DNA of 64,000 bases. Source: Codonopsis lanceolata (taxonomy: Eukaryota; Streptophyta; Magnoliopsida; Asterales; Campanulaceae). The stretch covers positions 169,363,824 to 169,427,823 of the forward strand of contig CM028377.1 in NCBI GenBank assembly GCA_013146195.2, written 5' to 3'. Below the pieces are notes generated by a model. It was not told the DNA's origin. It did not search any database and saw only the letters and a list, made by a program, of their open reading frames with translations. Positions 22,801 to 33,066 of the stretch are shown here, piece by piece. Made by a program: the position numbers and the translations under genes. Positions within the stretch are counted from its first letter, which is position 1. Each line of letters begins with the position of its first letter.

Positions 22801-24454
22801 TCACCAGTAGTCTTTCTTCAAATGATCTGCATGCCATGGATGTTTCAGCTCGTCTCCATCCTCCGTACGCAACATATAAGTGCCCTCCTTAATGATTCTA
22901 GAAATCTGAAAGGCCCCTTCCCAATTTGGTGAAAGCTTTCCCCACTCAGCTCGATGACCTGTTGCCTCAATCTTATGGAGGACCCAATCGCCCACAGCAA
23001 ATGACCTACCACGAACCCTTTTATCATGGTGGGCCTTTGCTCACTGCTTGTAGTTAGCCATTCTCATCTTTGCCTCCAGTCGCTTTTCCTCTAGCAGATT
23101 TAGGTCGACTGCCCGAGCTGCACTATTAGACTCAGCATGATAATGCAAAACTCTATGGGTAGGCAGATACATTTCTACAGGAGCCATAGCCTCGGACCCA
23201 AAAGCCATATAAAAAGATGTTTCCCCCGTTGGACCCCTGACTGTCGTTCTAACCGCCCACAAGGCTGAAGGTAGCTCGTCTACCCATCTTCCTGCCTTAT
23301 CCTTCAGGTTTCGCTTCAAAACATGCAAAACTTGTTTATTTACAGCCTCCGCCTGCCCATTGCCTTGGGGGTATGCTACCGACGACTGCCAATGCTTCAC
23401 ACGCATCTGCTCGCACGCTTTAGTAAACTTTTCAGAAAATTGAGTCCCATGATCGGACACAATTGCTCGTGGAACCCCAAACCGACACCATATATGTTCA
23501 TGAACGAAATCGATGACATTAACTTCACTAATGGTCGCCAGAGGCTTTGCTTCCACCCACTTAGTGAAGTAATACAGCAACCACTGCGTACTTGAACTTT
23601 GATCGAGCCAGAGGGAATGGGCCAATTAGATCTATCCCCCACATGTCGAATGACCACGGCTACAACAGAGTTTGCTCAAGCGGCAACCGTGGTATATCGC
23701 ATAACACCGACACTTGTCACACGAGCGTACATTTGACATCAAAGATCCCGCCTCAAAGTTATCCAAGAGAACCCGGCCAAAACTTTTTCGGCCAATAACC
23801 TCTGACCAGGGTGACTTCCACATTTGCCTTCATGTACTTCTCCCAAAATTCCTTCCGTCATTTCTGGTCGCACACTTCTCAACAGAGGTCGGGTGTAGGA
23901 TCGTCTATAGAGAATGTTATCTAGAATAACATAGCGACATGATCGCTTCTGGATGGTTCTAGCCCCCTTCCTATCCTCGGGCAATGTCCCCTGCTCAATG
24001 TAGGCCTTGATATCATCTATCCAACACTTTGCAGCCGGCTCAATATCCATGATCACCTCCTTTTCTATAACAGGGACCTCCAAATGCTCGATCATGACTC
24101 CGGGATGCAAAGACTGAATTTCATCTTCAGCCATCTTGGACAAATAATCAGCTCGCATGTTATCCTCCCGAGAAATTCGCACCAATTCCCAGTAATCAAA
24201 GTCTTTTAAAATCTCTTTCACCATTGCACAGTAACGAACTAAGACCGGATGATGAACCGCATAATCACCCCTAACTTGATTTACTACCAGTTGGGAATCA
24301 CAATAGACAATTACTTCACGCACCCCTAAATCCTGCGCAAGCTCAAGTCCCGATCGGCTTCATATTCGATTTAATTGTTAGAAAATTTGGAAGCGTAAAA
24401 GCGCAATGCTTTCTCGAATTCTACATCTTGCTCGGGTGGGACTAGTACCAGCCC
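22801..24454 (-). pseudogene. Gypsy pol: end of second RNase H and integrase
   Basis: From right to left, EVIVYCDSQLVVNQVRGDY and VRISREDNMRADYLSKMAED (about 24320-24120) are the C-terminal part of the second, archaeal-type RNase H. The zinc-binding start of integrase follows (EVHEGKCGSHPGQRLLAEKV, about 23800), then WGIDLIGP in a shifted frame (about 23625), VSDHGTQF (about 23450) and YPQGNGQAEAVNKQ (about 23345), which carry the D, D and E catalytic region. The C-terminus ends at 22801 with HPWHADHLKKDYW. At least two frameshifts and several stops are present. This reverse-oriented block joins the 27020-28497 block once the 24455-27019 insertion is removed. Confidence 0.9.
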
Positions 24455-27019
24455 TGTGAGAACCCGAAACCTACTTGTATACTTGTCTTCCATACATGTT
24501 TAACATGATTAGAATATGTTTTTAACATGCTAGTAGTATCCCTAACATGTTTGACTCGATTGCCTTCCTTGATCGAACCGTTATTGCCGTATCGAACGCC
24601 TATTGCCTTGCATGCTCTAGATTGACTTGTTCTTGCTCGGGCTTTGATTTTTGGACTTAGCCAAGACCTTGAGAGACATTTATAATTGTTTTAGGACCCT
24701 TGATACTCATTCTAATGCTTGAGGTTGTACATGCCTTATACGCGTTATACGTGCAAATCTGGACCTGTTTGACCAAACGTATGGCCTGAGGAATCGTTCT
24801 ACCCTGCCAACCGAACATTTTGGGCTTTGTTCGGCCATGAAAACCGAACCTTATGAAGGAAGTTCGGCCACCACAACCGAACAGAGCAGAAATCCAGCAA
24901 AACGGGATTTTTCTGCAGTTTTGGCTGATTACGTTTGTGCCCTTACTAAACCTCTGCCATTAGTGACTTAAACCACTTGTATTAGAGTCTAATTAGCCTA
25001 ATCTAATCCTAATTAAGATTACTAAACCTATTTCTACCATTTATCAAGTGACATGTGTACTCCACTAACACCTTAAGTGAGCTGATTGCTCTACATCAGC
25101 AGGAGACTTCCATTCTTACGCTCATTTCTTCCGCCTCGTCTTCTCCAGCCTTGAGCGAACTTGTGCGTGAGAGTCTTGGTGAGATTAGTGCGTGAGGGGT
25201 TGGCTTCAAGAGATTCGAGACCGCTTGCGATTCAGAAAGCCGCTTCTGAAGCCGCTGCGTCGAGGCGGCGTTCGACACCGTCGGTTTTTCTTGCTTCGTC
25301 TTTTGCTTGGCTTGAGGTAAGCTATCAATTTCCCTTAGGTCCATGTTAGAGATAACATACTACCTCTTCTTGCTTCCCTTCTCTCATGCCCAAATCATAG
25401 TTCTCCTTGTGTTCTACCATGATATTGATACATTTTAGAGAATATGAATTTTTGGGAATTATAGACCATGAATGTAAATGTCGTGATTTGGACACTAAAC
25501 CTAGAAGTAAAAGTGTTCTACTCTATATTAGGAATAACTATTATTCTTGGGTCATAGACTTTCGACCATTATTTGGGGAAAATGTAATTCTAGGGTTCCA
25601 TGATTTAGGAACTTGAGATTTCTCTTAGTTATGATTATTAATCGGATTAATGACCTAGGTTAATCAATGCGATAACTTAGAAAAGAGTTGGAAATGAAAA
25701 TAGTACTTTAACTCTACAAGCTTGGAATTATAGAAACGACTCAACGGAGTCGACAATAATGAGCTATTGAACAATACCGGCTCAATGATCGATCCCTACG
25801 ACGTTATTACATGCGTTACACTAGAAAACTAATTCTAGACTCTTGAAATGGATTGACTATCATGCTTGTATCTTATGACATAATAAATGCATACTTGATA
25901 TATTGAGTTCGCTCTTGTCGAGCTCATTCTTGCTTGTTTATTGATGAGATTATATACTTGTCTCGAGCGAGGGGCGCTCTTGTCGGACTCGTTCCATACT
26001 AACCATTGTTGAGTAAATACTACTTGGCATTGCATGAGTCCAGCTGGCATACTTGATCTTGTCACACACGCCTCCACTGCCGGCCACAGTGGGGAAGAGC
26101 TCTCCTTGGCCAACCAATACGCGACCATTGAGATTGACTACTTGTTTTCCCGAGCATCCCTCGGAGATCGATGTATTATCACACCCATCGATTCATGCAC
26201 GTCATGAAGGTGTCTGTTTTGCAGGTCTACGAAGCGGCCCAGTTCTATATCCTCATATTACGTGACTATGTGAAATAATGTGCAACTCATATACTTGATC
26301 TACATGCTTGTAATATTGTCTGGCCTAACGTGTTGCATATTGCCATGTCATGCATGATTGGTAGCTTACGAGTCATTATGACTTACCCGTTCCCCTGTAC
26401 TTTTTTTTTAGATCCTAGCAGGTCAGGACCTTCCCGTTGAGGATCGCAGTGCTCGTATACTTAGTTCTCTTTTGTTCAGGCTCTTGCAGTCGAAGAGGTG
26501 GTTCTTAGAAGTCCTTTTCTCTTCTTTTGTATTTTGCAAGGACGATGGGTATAAGCTAGTCATCTAGACTATGCTTGGGATTGTATAGACTTGTACTCGT
26601 GTATCTTGTTAGCTACTTATAGTATTAGCTCTTGTAGTAATTATCTTCTCTTGATGCCGGCAATTATGTTAGCCGTGCCTTGTATATCGTGTGCTATTGT
26701 TCACTACGTTTAGACTTCCGCTGAGCATCCCATTAGCTCTTATTTATTTCCTTGTCGTATTAACTGCTTAGCTTGGGTTCCGGCTGTAGTGTCGCCGAAG
26801 ACTTGGATTAAATGTTTAACTGTTTTATCAGGTGAAATGATTTTGAAAATTACCGACCTTTTGTGTCGAGTTCTCCTGCGACTGAATTGTTGCGTCACGT
26901 CAGTTTTAAAAATAAAAAATATTCAGTCCTTGCATGTTCGTTCCTTTCTTGTCCTGTCTTGTCTTGATTGGCGCTTCGGCCCGCGGTTCCATCTCGGGTC
27001 CGGGGTCGGGGTCGCCACA
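24455..27019. mobile_element. Nested 2.6-kb LTR-like element (solo LTR or LARD type)
   Basis: Starts TGTGAGAACCCGAAAC, ends GGGGTCGCCACA and is flanked by AGCCC (24450-24454, 27020-27024), a 5-bp LTR-type duplication. No internal repeat pair or retroelement domain was seen, so a long solo LTR is the simplest reading. It holds the hairpin GACTCAACGGAGTC at 25738-25751 and a polypyrimidine-AG site followed by atcctagcaggtcagg at about 26411. A related element lies at 49248-53288. It splits the second RNase H reading frame after GSGVGLV. Confidence 0.88.
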
Positions 27020-28497
27020 AGCCCGACACCACTTCCAAATCTGCTAGTCGAACCATCAACATAAAGCTCCCAACAATACTCTGGCCGTGGTTTTGGGCTT
27101 GGAATACTCGCTGATGTCGTTTTGGATGGTACTTCTTCCTCGCCAGAATCCTTGAAGCTTGTCTCAGCCACAAAGTCCGCTAAGGCATGTACCTTAATTG
27201 CTCGCCGAGGTTGATAATCAATATCAAACTCGGTTAACTCGATCGACCAAGTGAGTAGGCGACCAGAAGTGTCCGGCTTGTGCAAAATCTTTCTCAAAGG
27301 CATGTCAGTGTACACAACAATCGAATGTGCAGAAAAATAAGCTCGAAGTTTCCGAGCAGCAACAACAAGCGAATAAGCTAACTTTTCTGCATTAAAATAT
27401 CTTCCCTCTATATCAGTAAGAGCTTTCGAGACATAGTAAACAGGTTTCTGGATATTACATTCCTCCCTAATCAATACAGCTGCCATTGCCTGCTCGGTAG
27501 CTGCTAGATACACAAACAGCTTCTCCCCGAAAACCGGGCTGCTTAGCAAGGGAGGACTACCTAAGTATTTCACCAGTTGTTCGAAAGCCTTCTGACACTC
27601 AGGCATCCATTCAAACCCCTTGTTACCCCGAAGAACTTTAAAGAACGGCAGACACCTCTCTGCCGACCTGGAAATAAAACGACCGAGGGCTATCACCCTG
27701 CCGTTGAGCCTCTGAACATCCTTAATGCAGCGAGGAAGCTTCATAGTAACCAGCGCCTTAATTTTTTCAGGATTAGCCTCTATGCCCCTCTCAGTCACCA
27801 TAAATCCCAGGAACTTACCCGCCTTCACCCCGAACACACACTTGCTCGGGTTCAACTTCATGTTATTCTTCCTGAGATTGGCAAAGGTCTCGCCCAAGTC
27901 CACTGTATGCTCGTGCCCTTTAGTTTTGACCACCATGTCGTCGATGTATGCTTCAACATTCCTCCCGAGCTGCGAGCTGAATATCTTATTCACCATTCTC
28001 TGATAGGTGGCTCCTGCATTTTTCAAGCCGAAAGGCATCATTTTGTAACAATACAACCCCCCTGCTGCTCGGAAAGCTGTTAAAGCCTTATCCTGCTCAT
28101 CCATCTTTACTTGGTGATACCCAGAATAGGCATCTATAAAACTGAGGAGCTCGAATCCTGCTATAGCATCCACCAACTTATCGATTCAAGGCAAAGGATA
28201 ACAATCCTTTGGGCAGGTTTTATTCAAATCCGTGAAATCCACGCACGTTCGCCACTTGCCGTTGGACTTCTTAACCATAACCACATTAGCCAACCAAGTT
28301 GGATAATGTATCTCCTCGATTATATCAACGTTAAGCAACTTCTCGACCTCCTCCCTGATCGCTTGATCTTTTTCCACAGAATAAATTCTGGGTCGCTGCT
28401 GGATTGGTCGAAAGGCTGGATCTACATTGAGCCGGTGCAATGCCACAGTTTCGCTCACCCCTTGCATGTCTTCTGGCCTCCAAACAAAAACATCCAA
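27020..28497 (-). pseudogene. Gypsy pol: reverse transcriptase and RNase H
   Basis: From 28497 leftward: RPIQQRPRIYSVEKDQAIRE, EEIHYPTWLANVVMVKKSNG and KWRTCVDFTDLNKTCPKDCY (RT fingers). A TGA then interrupts near 28185. Next come FIDAYSGYHQVKMDE, MMPFGLKNAGATYQRM and the catalytic YIDDMVV at about 27930-27948. The connection and RNase H follow (VFGEKLFVYLAATEQAMAAV; YYVSKALTDIEGRYFNAEKL; IVVYTDMPLRKILHKPD), then the start of the second RNase H (CWELYVDGSTSRFGSGVGLV), cut at 27020 by the nested element. Identity as Ty3/gypsy RT is certain from the block order and YIDD. The 417-codon frame starting at 28176 runs about 100 bases into the inserted element before it stops. Confidence 0.95.
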
Positions 28498-29474
28498 AGC
28501 TATCTTGCAATTGTTTGATCAAATTTGCTCGAGCCTCTACCGATAAAGCCTTGCCAATTTTTATTTTCTGCTCGGGGTAGGCAAAATTAATGACCACCTC
28601 CTCGAGCTCGTCCTGAGCCGTGAACTCTGGCTCATCTCGCATTTGGAGTGTATCACACTCCACCTTTTCCTCTTCTTCAGCTTGATCCTCAACCTTATCG
28701 AGCTGGTCTTCCTCCATGACTTCAACTTGCTCCACCAATCCCTCCGACGTCAATGTCGGCAAAGGATTAGCAACATTCTCCACACTAGCTTCATTTTGTC
28801 TCGCAACTTGCTCCCCCGACTTCAATGTCGGCGAGGAGGAATTGTTCTCGCCACCAATCGGGCTCATAGACATACCCATAGCAACCTCATTCTCTCCTGC
28901 TCCCCGACTTCAATGTCGGCATAGAGCTTGCCTCTACTTCAGTATTCTCCTGCACCATAGCAATCACAGATGGCCCCACAGTCACGCGAGATGTCTCCTT
29001 GGTACTGACAGTTATCTTTTGCTCTCCATCTTCCAAGGTTAGCTTCTGTTTCTTTCTCTGGCTATCACGTACGTACTCGAGCACCGCCCTAGGCTGGCTC
29101 CTTAACGTTCCCACTCCCTGGTCAGTGTAAAATTTGGCCCGCTAATGAGGGATGGATGCCACCATCTGAAACTTTGCCATGCTCGGTACACCCAAGATTA
29201 TGTTATAGGGAGACTTCAAATCGATCACCATAAAAGTAATCTTATCAGCTCGCGTCTTGCTCCCTTCGCCGATGAACACTTCCAACTCAATTGTACCTTT
29301 GACCGGGACCTTGTGGTTAATAAACCCTTCCAATGTTCCGGCATACGGCCTTAGCCGATCATCATTCAGCTCCAATCCTTGGAAACAGGAATAATACATC
29401 ACATCTCGGCATGCTCCAGTGTCGACCAAAATTCTATGCACCACCCAACCATCTACCAATACCGAAACGACCAA
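28331..29474 (-). pseudogene. Gypsy aspartic protease and linker
   Basis: VLVDGWVVHRILVDTGACRD (about 29465-29405) has the retropepsin LVDTGA active site, with the second landmark YNIILGVPSMAKFQMVAS near 29160 (the ILG motif). An acidic linker runs to the RT (EEDQLDKVEDQAEEEEKVEC, about 28710). It contains repeated TLKSG/SMPTLKSGS units: the sequence cgacttcaatgtcggc recurs at about 28747, 28818 and 28904 as a small internal repeat. A TAG separates it from the gag frame and frames shift between segments. Confidence 0.88.
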
Positions 29475-31512
29475 AGACTGCTCGTGGCCACATTGCTCGC
29501 CAGCTCGTTGCGGGTAAATTGGATTGCTTGCTCTTCATCCTGTAGGGCAACAGGTCGATCCACAACTTTGGATAAAGAATATATTTGCTTTCCGAGCTGA
29601 GTCGGAGTAGGCTCTTCATCCATTATCACATTGATTACCCCCCTGATCGGTGGGGCTTCTCTCTTGGGGGCATTCCCCTATTTCCCCCATCTCTTTTGAA
29701 GCGGTCCAACCGCCCTTCATTAATCAATTTCTGAATGGCCTTCTTCAACGGCCAACATTCCTCCGTGGTATGCCCATAATCATCATGATAGGCACACCGC
29801 TTTGTTCGATCCCGTTCACCAGCTGTCGCCGGATTCATGCGAGGTGGATTAGGAAGTTCGTCCCTTATTTCATATATGATGTCCTCGCGTAGTGTGTTAA
29901 GCGGAGTCAGATCTGATTCGCGAAGAAAGTCCTTTGGCCGATCATATCTGGACTTGCTTTTATTATAACCTCCATTCCCTGCCTGGCCATTTCCCTTGGG
30001 ATTTCCAGCAGCTTCATTTCTTTCCTTTTTCTTCTCCTTTTTTGCCGTCTCTCCGGCACACCATTTCTGTGCTCGCATAAGCATTTCCGCCTGCGTTTTC
30101 GGCTCACGCATGCTCAACTCTAATCGCAAACCTCCTTCGCCTTCCAGCAAACCAGTTTCAAAGCATAAGGTAACCTCCTGCTCGGTCAACCCTGGAACCT
30201 GCTCCAGTACCTTAGTGAATCGTTCGAGATAGCTTGCCGTTGACTCATGCGCCCCTGTTTAACCTTCGACAAGTCAGCCCTCGTCTTAGCCAGTGTGACC
30301 GCCGTTCCAAAATCTGCCAAGAATTTTGCTCGCATATCAGCCCAATTATTAATCGATCGCCGTGGCAGTGCCCCCATCCAAGCTAAAGCTTTCCCTTACA
30401 ACGCGCCGACGAAAGCTCTAATTTTCAGGGCCTCATCCGAAGTCACCAGGCCAATCTGCCATTCAAACGACATCAACCAATCCCTAGCCTTTGTTTTGCC
30501 TGTGTACTCCTTAATATTTGGGAATGTAAGTCCTTGTGCTGGCGGAGCATTCTCAATCCAAGGTGCTAGCGGGCTGGCTGTCGTTCCCAAGAAATTTCCA
30601 TCTAAAGCCTTGCCTTGTTCCCAGGCTTCCATACGGCATTTCAACTCCTCAAAATCCTGCATATTTATGGTTGTAGGCAAACCACCCCCGGGCTGAGGCT
30701 GCACCACAGGCATAGGAGGGACCTGTGGGGGACCCATAGCCCCAACGGCATGAGTAACCCCCACGGCCTGCGCCACCTGGGCCTGAGGCACCCAAAAGAA
30801 CAAGTGCGGTTGATGCAAATCTCTTTTTCCTTGGGAATGATGAGATAGTTGCCCATGAGATCGCCTGGGAGAGGGAGTTCTGCGTCGGTGTGCGTATGAT
30901 CCCCTTGGCGACCGTGAACGACGATTATGAGCACGAGACCGCCGCGGTGAGGGTGAACGAAGCCTACGAGCATGCGACCTTGGTGGGGAAGGTGAACGTC
31001 GACAACGGCGAGATTGAGCCGAATCATCCCCAACCCGTGTGCCTAGCCTCGAGTGGACACTGGGCACAACTCTGTGGCTAGCTTTACTGCCCTCTGGCTG
31101 CTCGCATCCCTTAGATCCTTGTGCTTGTGGTTGAGGATGAACGACCAAAGGATTCATCTGATTACCCCCCAGTGCGTGAAACACCTGCTGCCTGGCTCGG
31201 AGCTGACAGGGCTGGTAAGGGGTCCACCTCAATGGGCAACGGTGGCTTACCCATTGCAATCAACTGTAAGTTGGTGGTGCATCGACCCAAGTATATGGCA
31301 CTTTGACTTGAGCCTCCTCTCGAAATTCATGTGCGGACCCACTTCGCCACAACACTCCTAGCCAATGAATCAACTCCACGCATCTGGTTAAGCTGGTGGC
31401 GAGCATCATGAGGCGGAGGAACATTATTCCCAGCTAACTGATTAAGACTAGGAGTCGGTTGTAGCTCTTCACGACGACTGCCGCTGCCACCATTAATTCC
31501 GTTCTCAGCCAT
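29434..31512 (-). pseudogene. Gypsy gag polyprotein
   Basis: The ATG at 31512 (MAENGINGGSGSRREE) is the first start after the PBS. The N-terminal half is low complexity, with repeated RSPSPRRS/RRSHARR-like Arg-Ser units (about 31030-30850) and a Pro/Gln/Gly-rich stretch. The retrotransposon gag domain follows: PPAQGLTFPNIKEYTGKTKA, DWLMSFEWQIGLVTSDEALK, then WMGALPRRSINNWADMRAKF and the YWSRFQGLTEQEVTLCFETG region. The C-terminus has a Cys/His motif CAYHDDYGHTTEECWPLKKA (about 29800-29740). At least two stops or frameshifts break it (a TAA near 30396, a shift near 30190). Role: particle formation. Confidence 0.88.
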
Positions 31513-31573
31513 TGTCAAAGCTCAAGAGGAACAATTATCAAACCGTACAAAACTATTACCGTAAAAACTTTCG

Positions 31574-31591
31574 TTCCCGGCAACGGAACCA
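31574..31591 (-). promoter_or_regulatory. Primer-binding site (tRNA-Asp-like) of the gypsy element
   Basis: Two bases inside the 5' LTR, the minus strand reads TGGTTCCGTTGCCGGGAA. This matches the complement of the plant tRNA-Asp 3' end (TGGCGCCGTTGCCGGGGA) with a few mismatches, and fixes the element orientation as minus. Confidence 0.75.
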
Positions 31592-31593
31592 AC

Positions 31594-32210
31594 TGATGCG
31601 TCCAAAATCTCCTTGGATGCACTGGATCGGTCCAATCAAGATACCTGGCTTTCGACGTATCTTATACCCTCAAAGTCCAAATTTGCTATAAGAATAGCAA
31701 ACCGTGAACTAGGCAGGGGCACTCCCTGCAAAAGCCCTCCGGCGCAAGAATTAGCACAATAAAGCTAATTGAGAATGTATTTTAGCAGAGTTTCGGCTAG
31801 AGAGTAGAAATTGCATACCTTTCCCCTTCATTTCCCGGGGCTTTTATAGTTGCCGGAGAGCGCAACTGCTCTTAAATGTCCACTAATGATTGTGGCATAA
31901 ATGGCGGGCACATTAACTGCCCTGTTAACTCCCCCATTAATTACAACGGCCTGAATGGAGAGTTTCCCGGACATAACCGTCCTCAACCGATAACTGATCT
32001 TGCCCGGACATAACTGTCCTCAACTGATAGCAGATCTTGAGTTAGCGAGCATAGCAAATCATGCTCGTACCTTAATTCTGCTCGCTAGTTAAACCCCTAG
32101 CTCGCTGACATCTTACTTGATAAAGGTCAACACTTTGCTCGCTTGCTCGGATAAAGCCCAAATGCCCAGCATGTGACTCATGACTTGGGCCTATTGGGCC
32201 GGGTAGTTCA
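31594..32210 (-). repeat. 5' LTR of the gypsy element (617 bp)
   Basis: Direct copy of 18202-18824. On the minus strand it begins TGAACTACCC and ends GACGCATCA next to the PBS. A TATA-like cttttatagttgcc lies near 31842; orientation makes its promoter role unclear. Confidence 0.95.
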
Positions 32211-32215
32211 GAGGG

Positions 32216-32530
32216 TTTAATGAAAAAATTTACGATAAACTATTTAGGTTGATAGACATTTTCACATGATGGACACTTAATTTACGCTCATGCAATTTAA
32301 TAAAGATTTGACATATTATTATAGATCTAGATGTGATAATTGTTTACATAACATTTTCACTTAAATTTACAAACAACTAAAGCAAATACATGGATACGAA
32401 GACCAAAAGAATTTGAATATAAATTTACAAATAACAAAAAAAATGAACTCTTTATTGAAATAATGTTCATCACTTAAAAGAAATGATAGTTGATTTATTG
32501 ATTATCGTATTATTGGTTTACAAACAAATA
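32216..32530. other. AT-rich stretch, no gene seen
   Basis: AT-rich flank of the gypsy insertion. No ORF or terminus recognised. Confidence 0.5.
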
Positions 32531-33066
32531 TGTCTGTTAGCAATTGGGCTTGTGGCCCGATTATTTACTTCCGCTCACATGGAATATATTTATATTATTA
32601 AAGGATAATTAGTTTCCTAATCCGAAGGAGTTCGGGATTGACTTTACTTATCCTACAAGAAATATGTTTATTGTACAGTAATATAAATAGGGCAACTAAA
32701 GGGGTAAAACTCTAACACAATAAACGCCTAGGAGAAGAACACGTCTTCTCCCTTCGGTCGCCACTCTCTCTCTCTCTCTCTCTCTCCTATATTCTATCTC
32801 ATCAAAATACTCTCTCTAGCCTAATCATTAAGATGCTTGGATTTGCGGTGTGAACCAGAATTGATATTCGTTCTACGTGATATCAATCCGATGAGAGAGA
32901 CTTGCAGAATTGCTGATAGTGACATACGAAGATCGTAGCTCAAGCAGAAAGTCTTCCGCTTCGCTCAAAGTTTAAGTTCGTACAAGGTAACTCATGATTA
33001 CTCTTAGATAACGAACTTGATTGGTATTTATATTAATAATATATAAACCTTCATTGCTATCAGAAC
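32531..33066 (+). mobile_element. Ty1/copia-type LTR with primer-binding site (truncated element)
   Basis: The sequence from TGTCTGTTAGC to ...AACCTTCA (32531-33053) has LTR-like TG...CA ends, a good TATA box (tataaatag, about 32682) and a (CT)n tract. It is followed immediately by TTGCTATCAGAAC (33054-33066), a mutated initiator-Met primer-binding site (TGGTATCAGAGC). No gag-pol or second LTR follows, so it is a deletion relic. The left end is less certain than the right. Confidence 0.65.
32764..32786. repeat. (CT)n microsatellite
   Basis: About 23 bases of CT dinucleotide in the copia LTR leader. Confidence 0.95.

Larger units (their letters stand above)
18202..32210 (-). mobile_element. 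Tat-lineage Ty3/gypsy LTR retrotransposon, 14.0 kb, nested and mutated
   Basis: Two direct LTRs (18202-18824 and 31594-32210; TGATGCGTCC...GTAGTTCA) are flanked by the 5-bp duplication GAGGG (18197-18201, 32211-32215). The internal order on the minus strand is PBS, gag, protease, RT, RNase H, a second RNase H, integrase, then a plus-strand antisense ORF, then a purine tract. The extra RNase H and the antisense ORF are known marks of the Tat lineage (Retand-type) of plant Ty3/gypsy. The element is no longer autonomous: frames carry stops and shifts, and a 2.6-kb LTR-like element interrupts the second RNase H. Confidence 0.93.

Noticed and set aside
24455..27019. Host gene or non-coding RNA locus inside the pol region
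   Set aside because: TG...CA termini with an exact 5-bp duplication inside a retrotransposon frame identify it as a nested mobile element.
27577..28083. 168-codon plus-strand ORF
   Set aside because: A shadow of the gypsy RT on the minus strand; the RT motifs are unambiguous.
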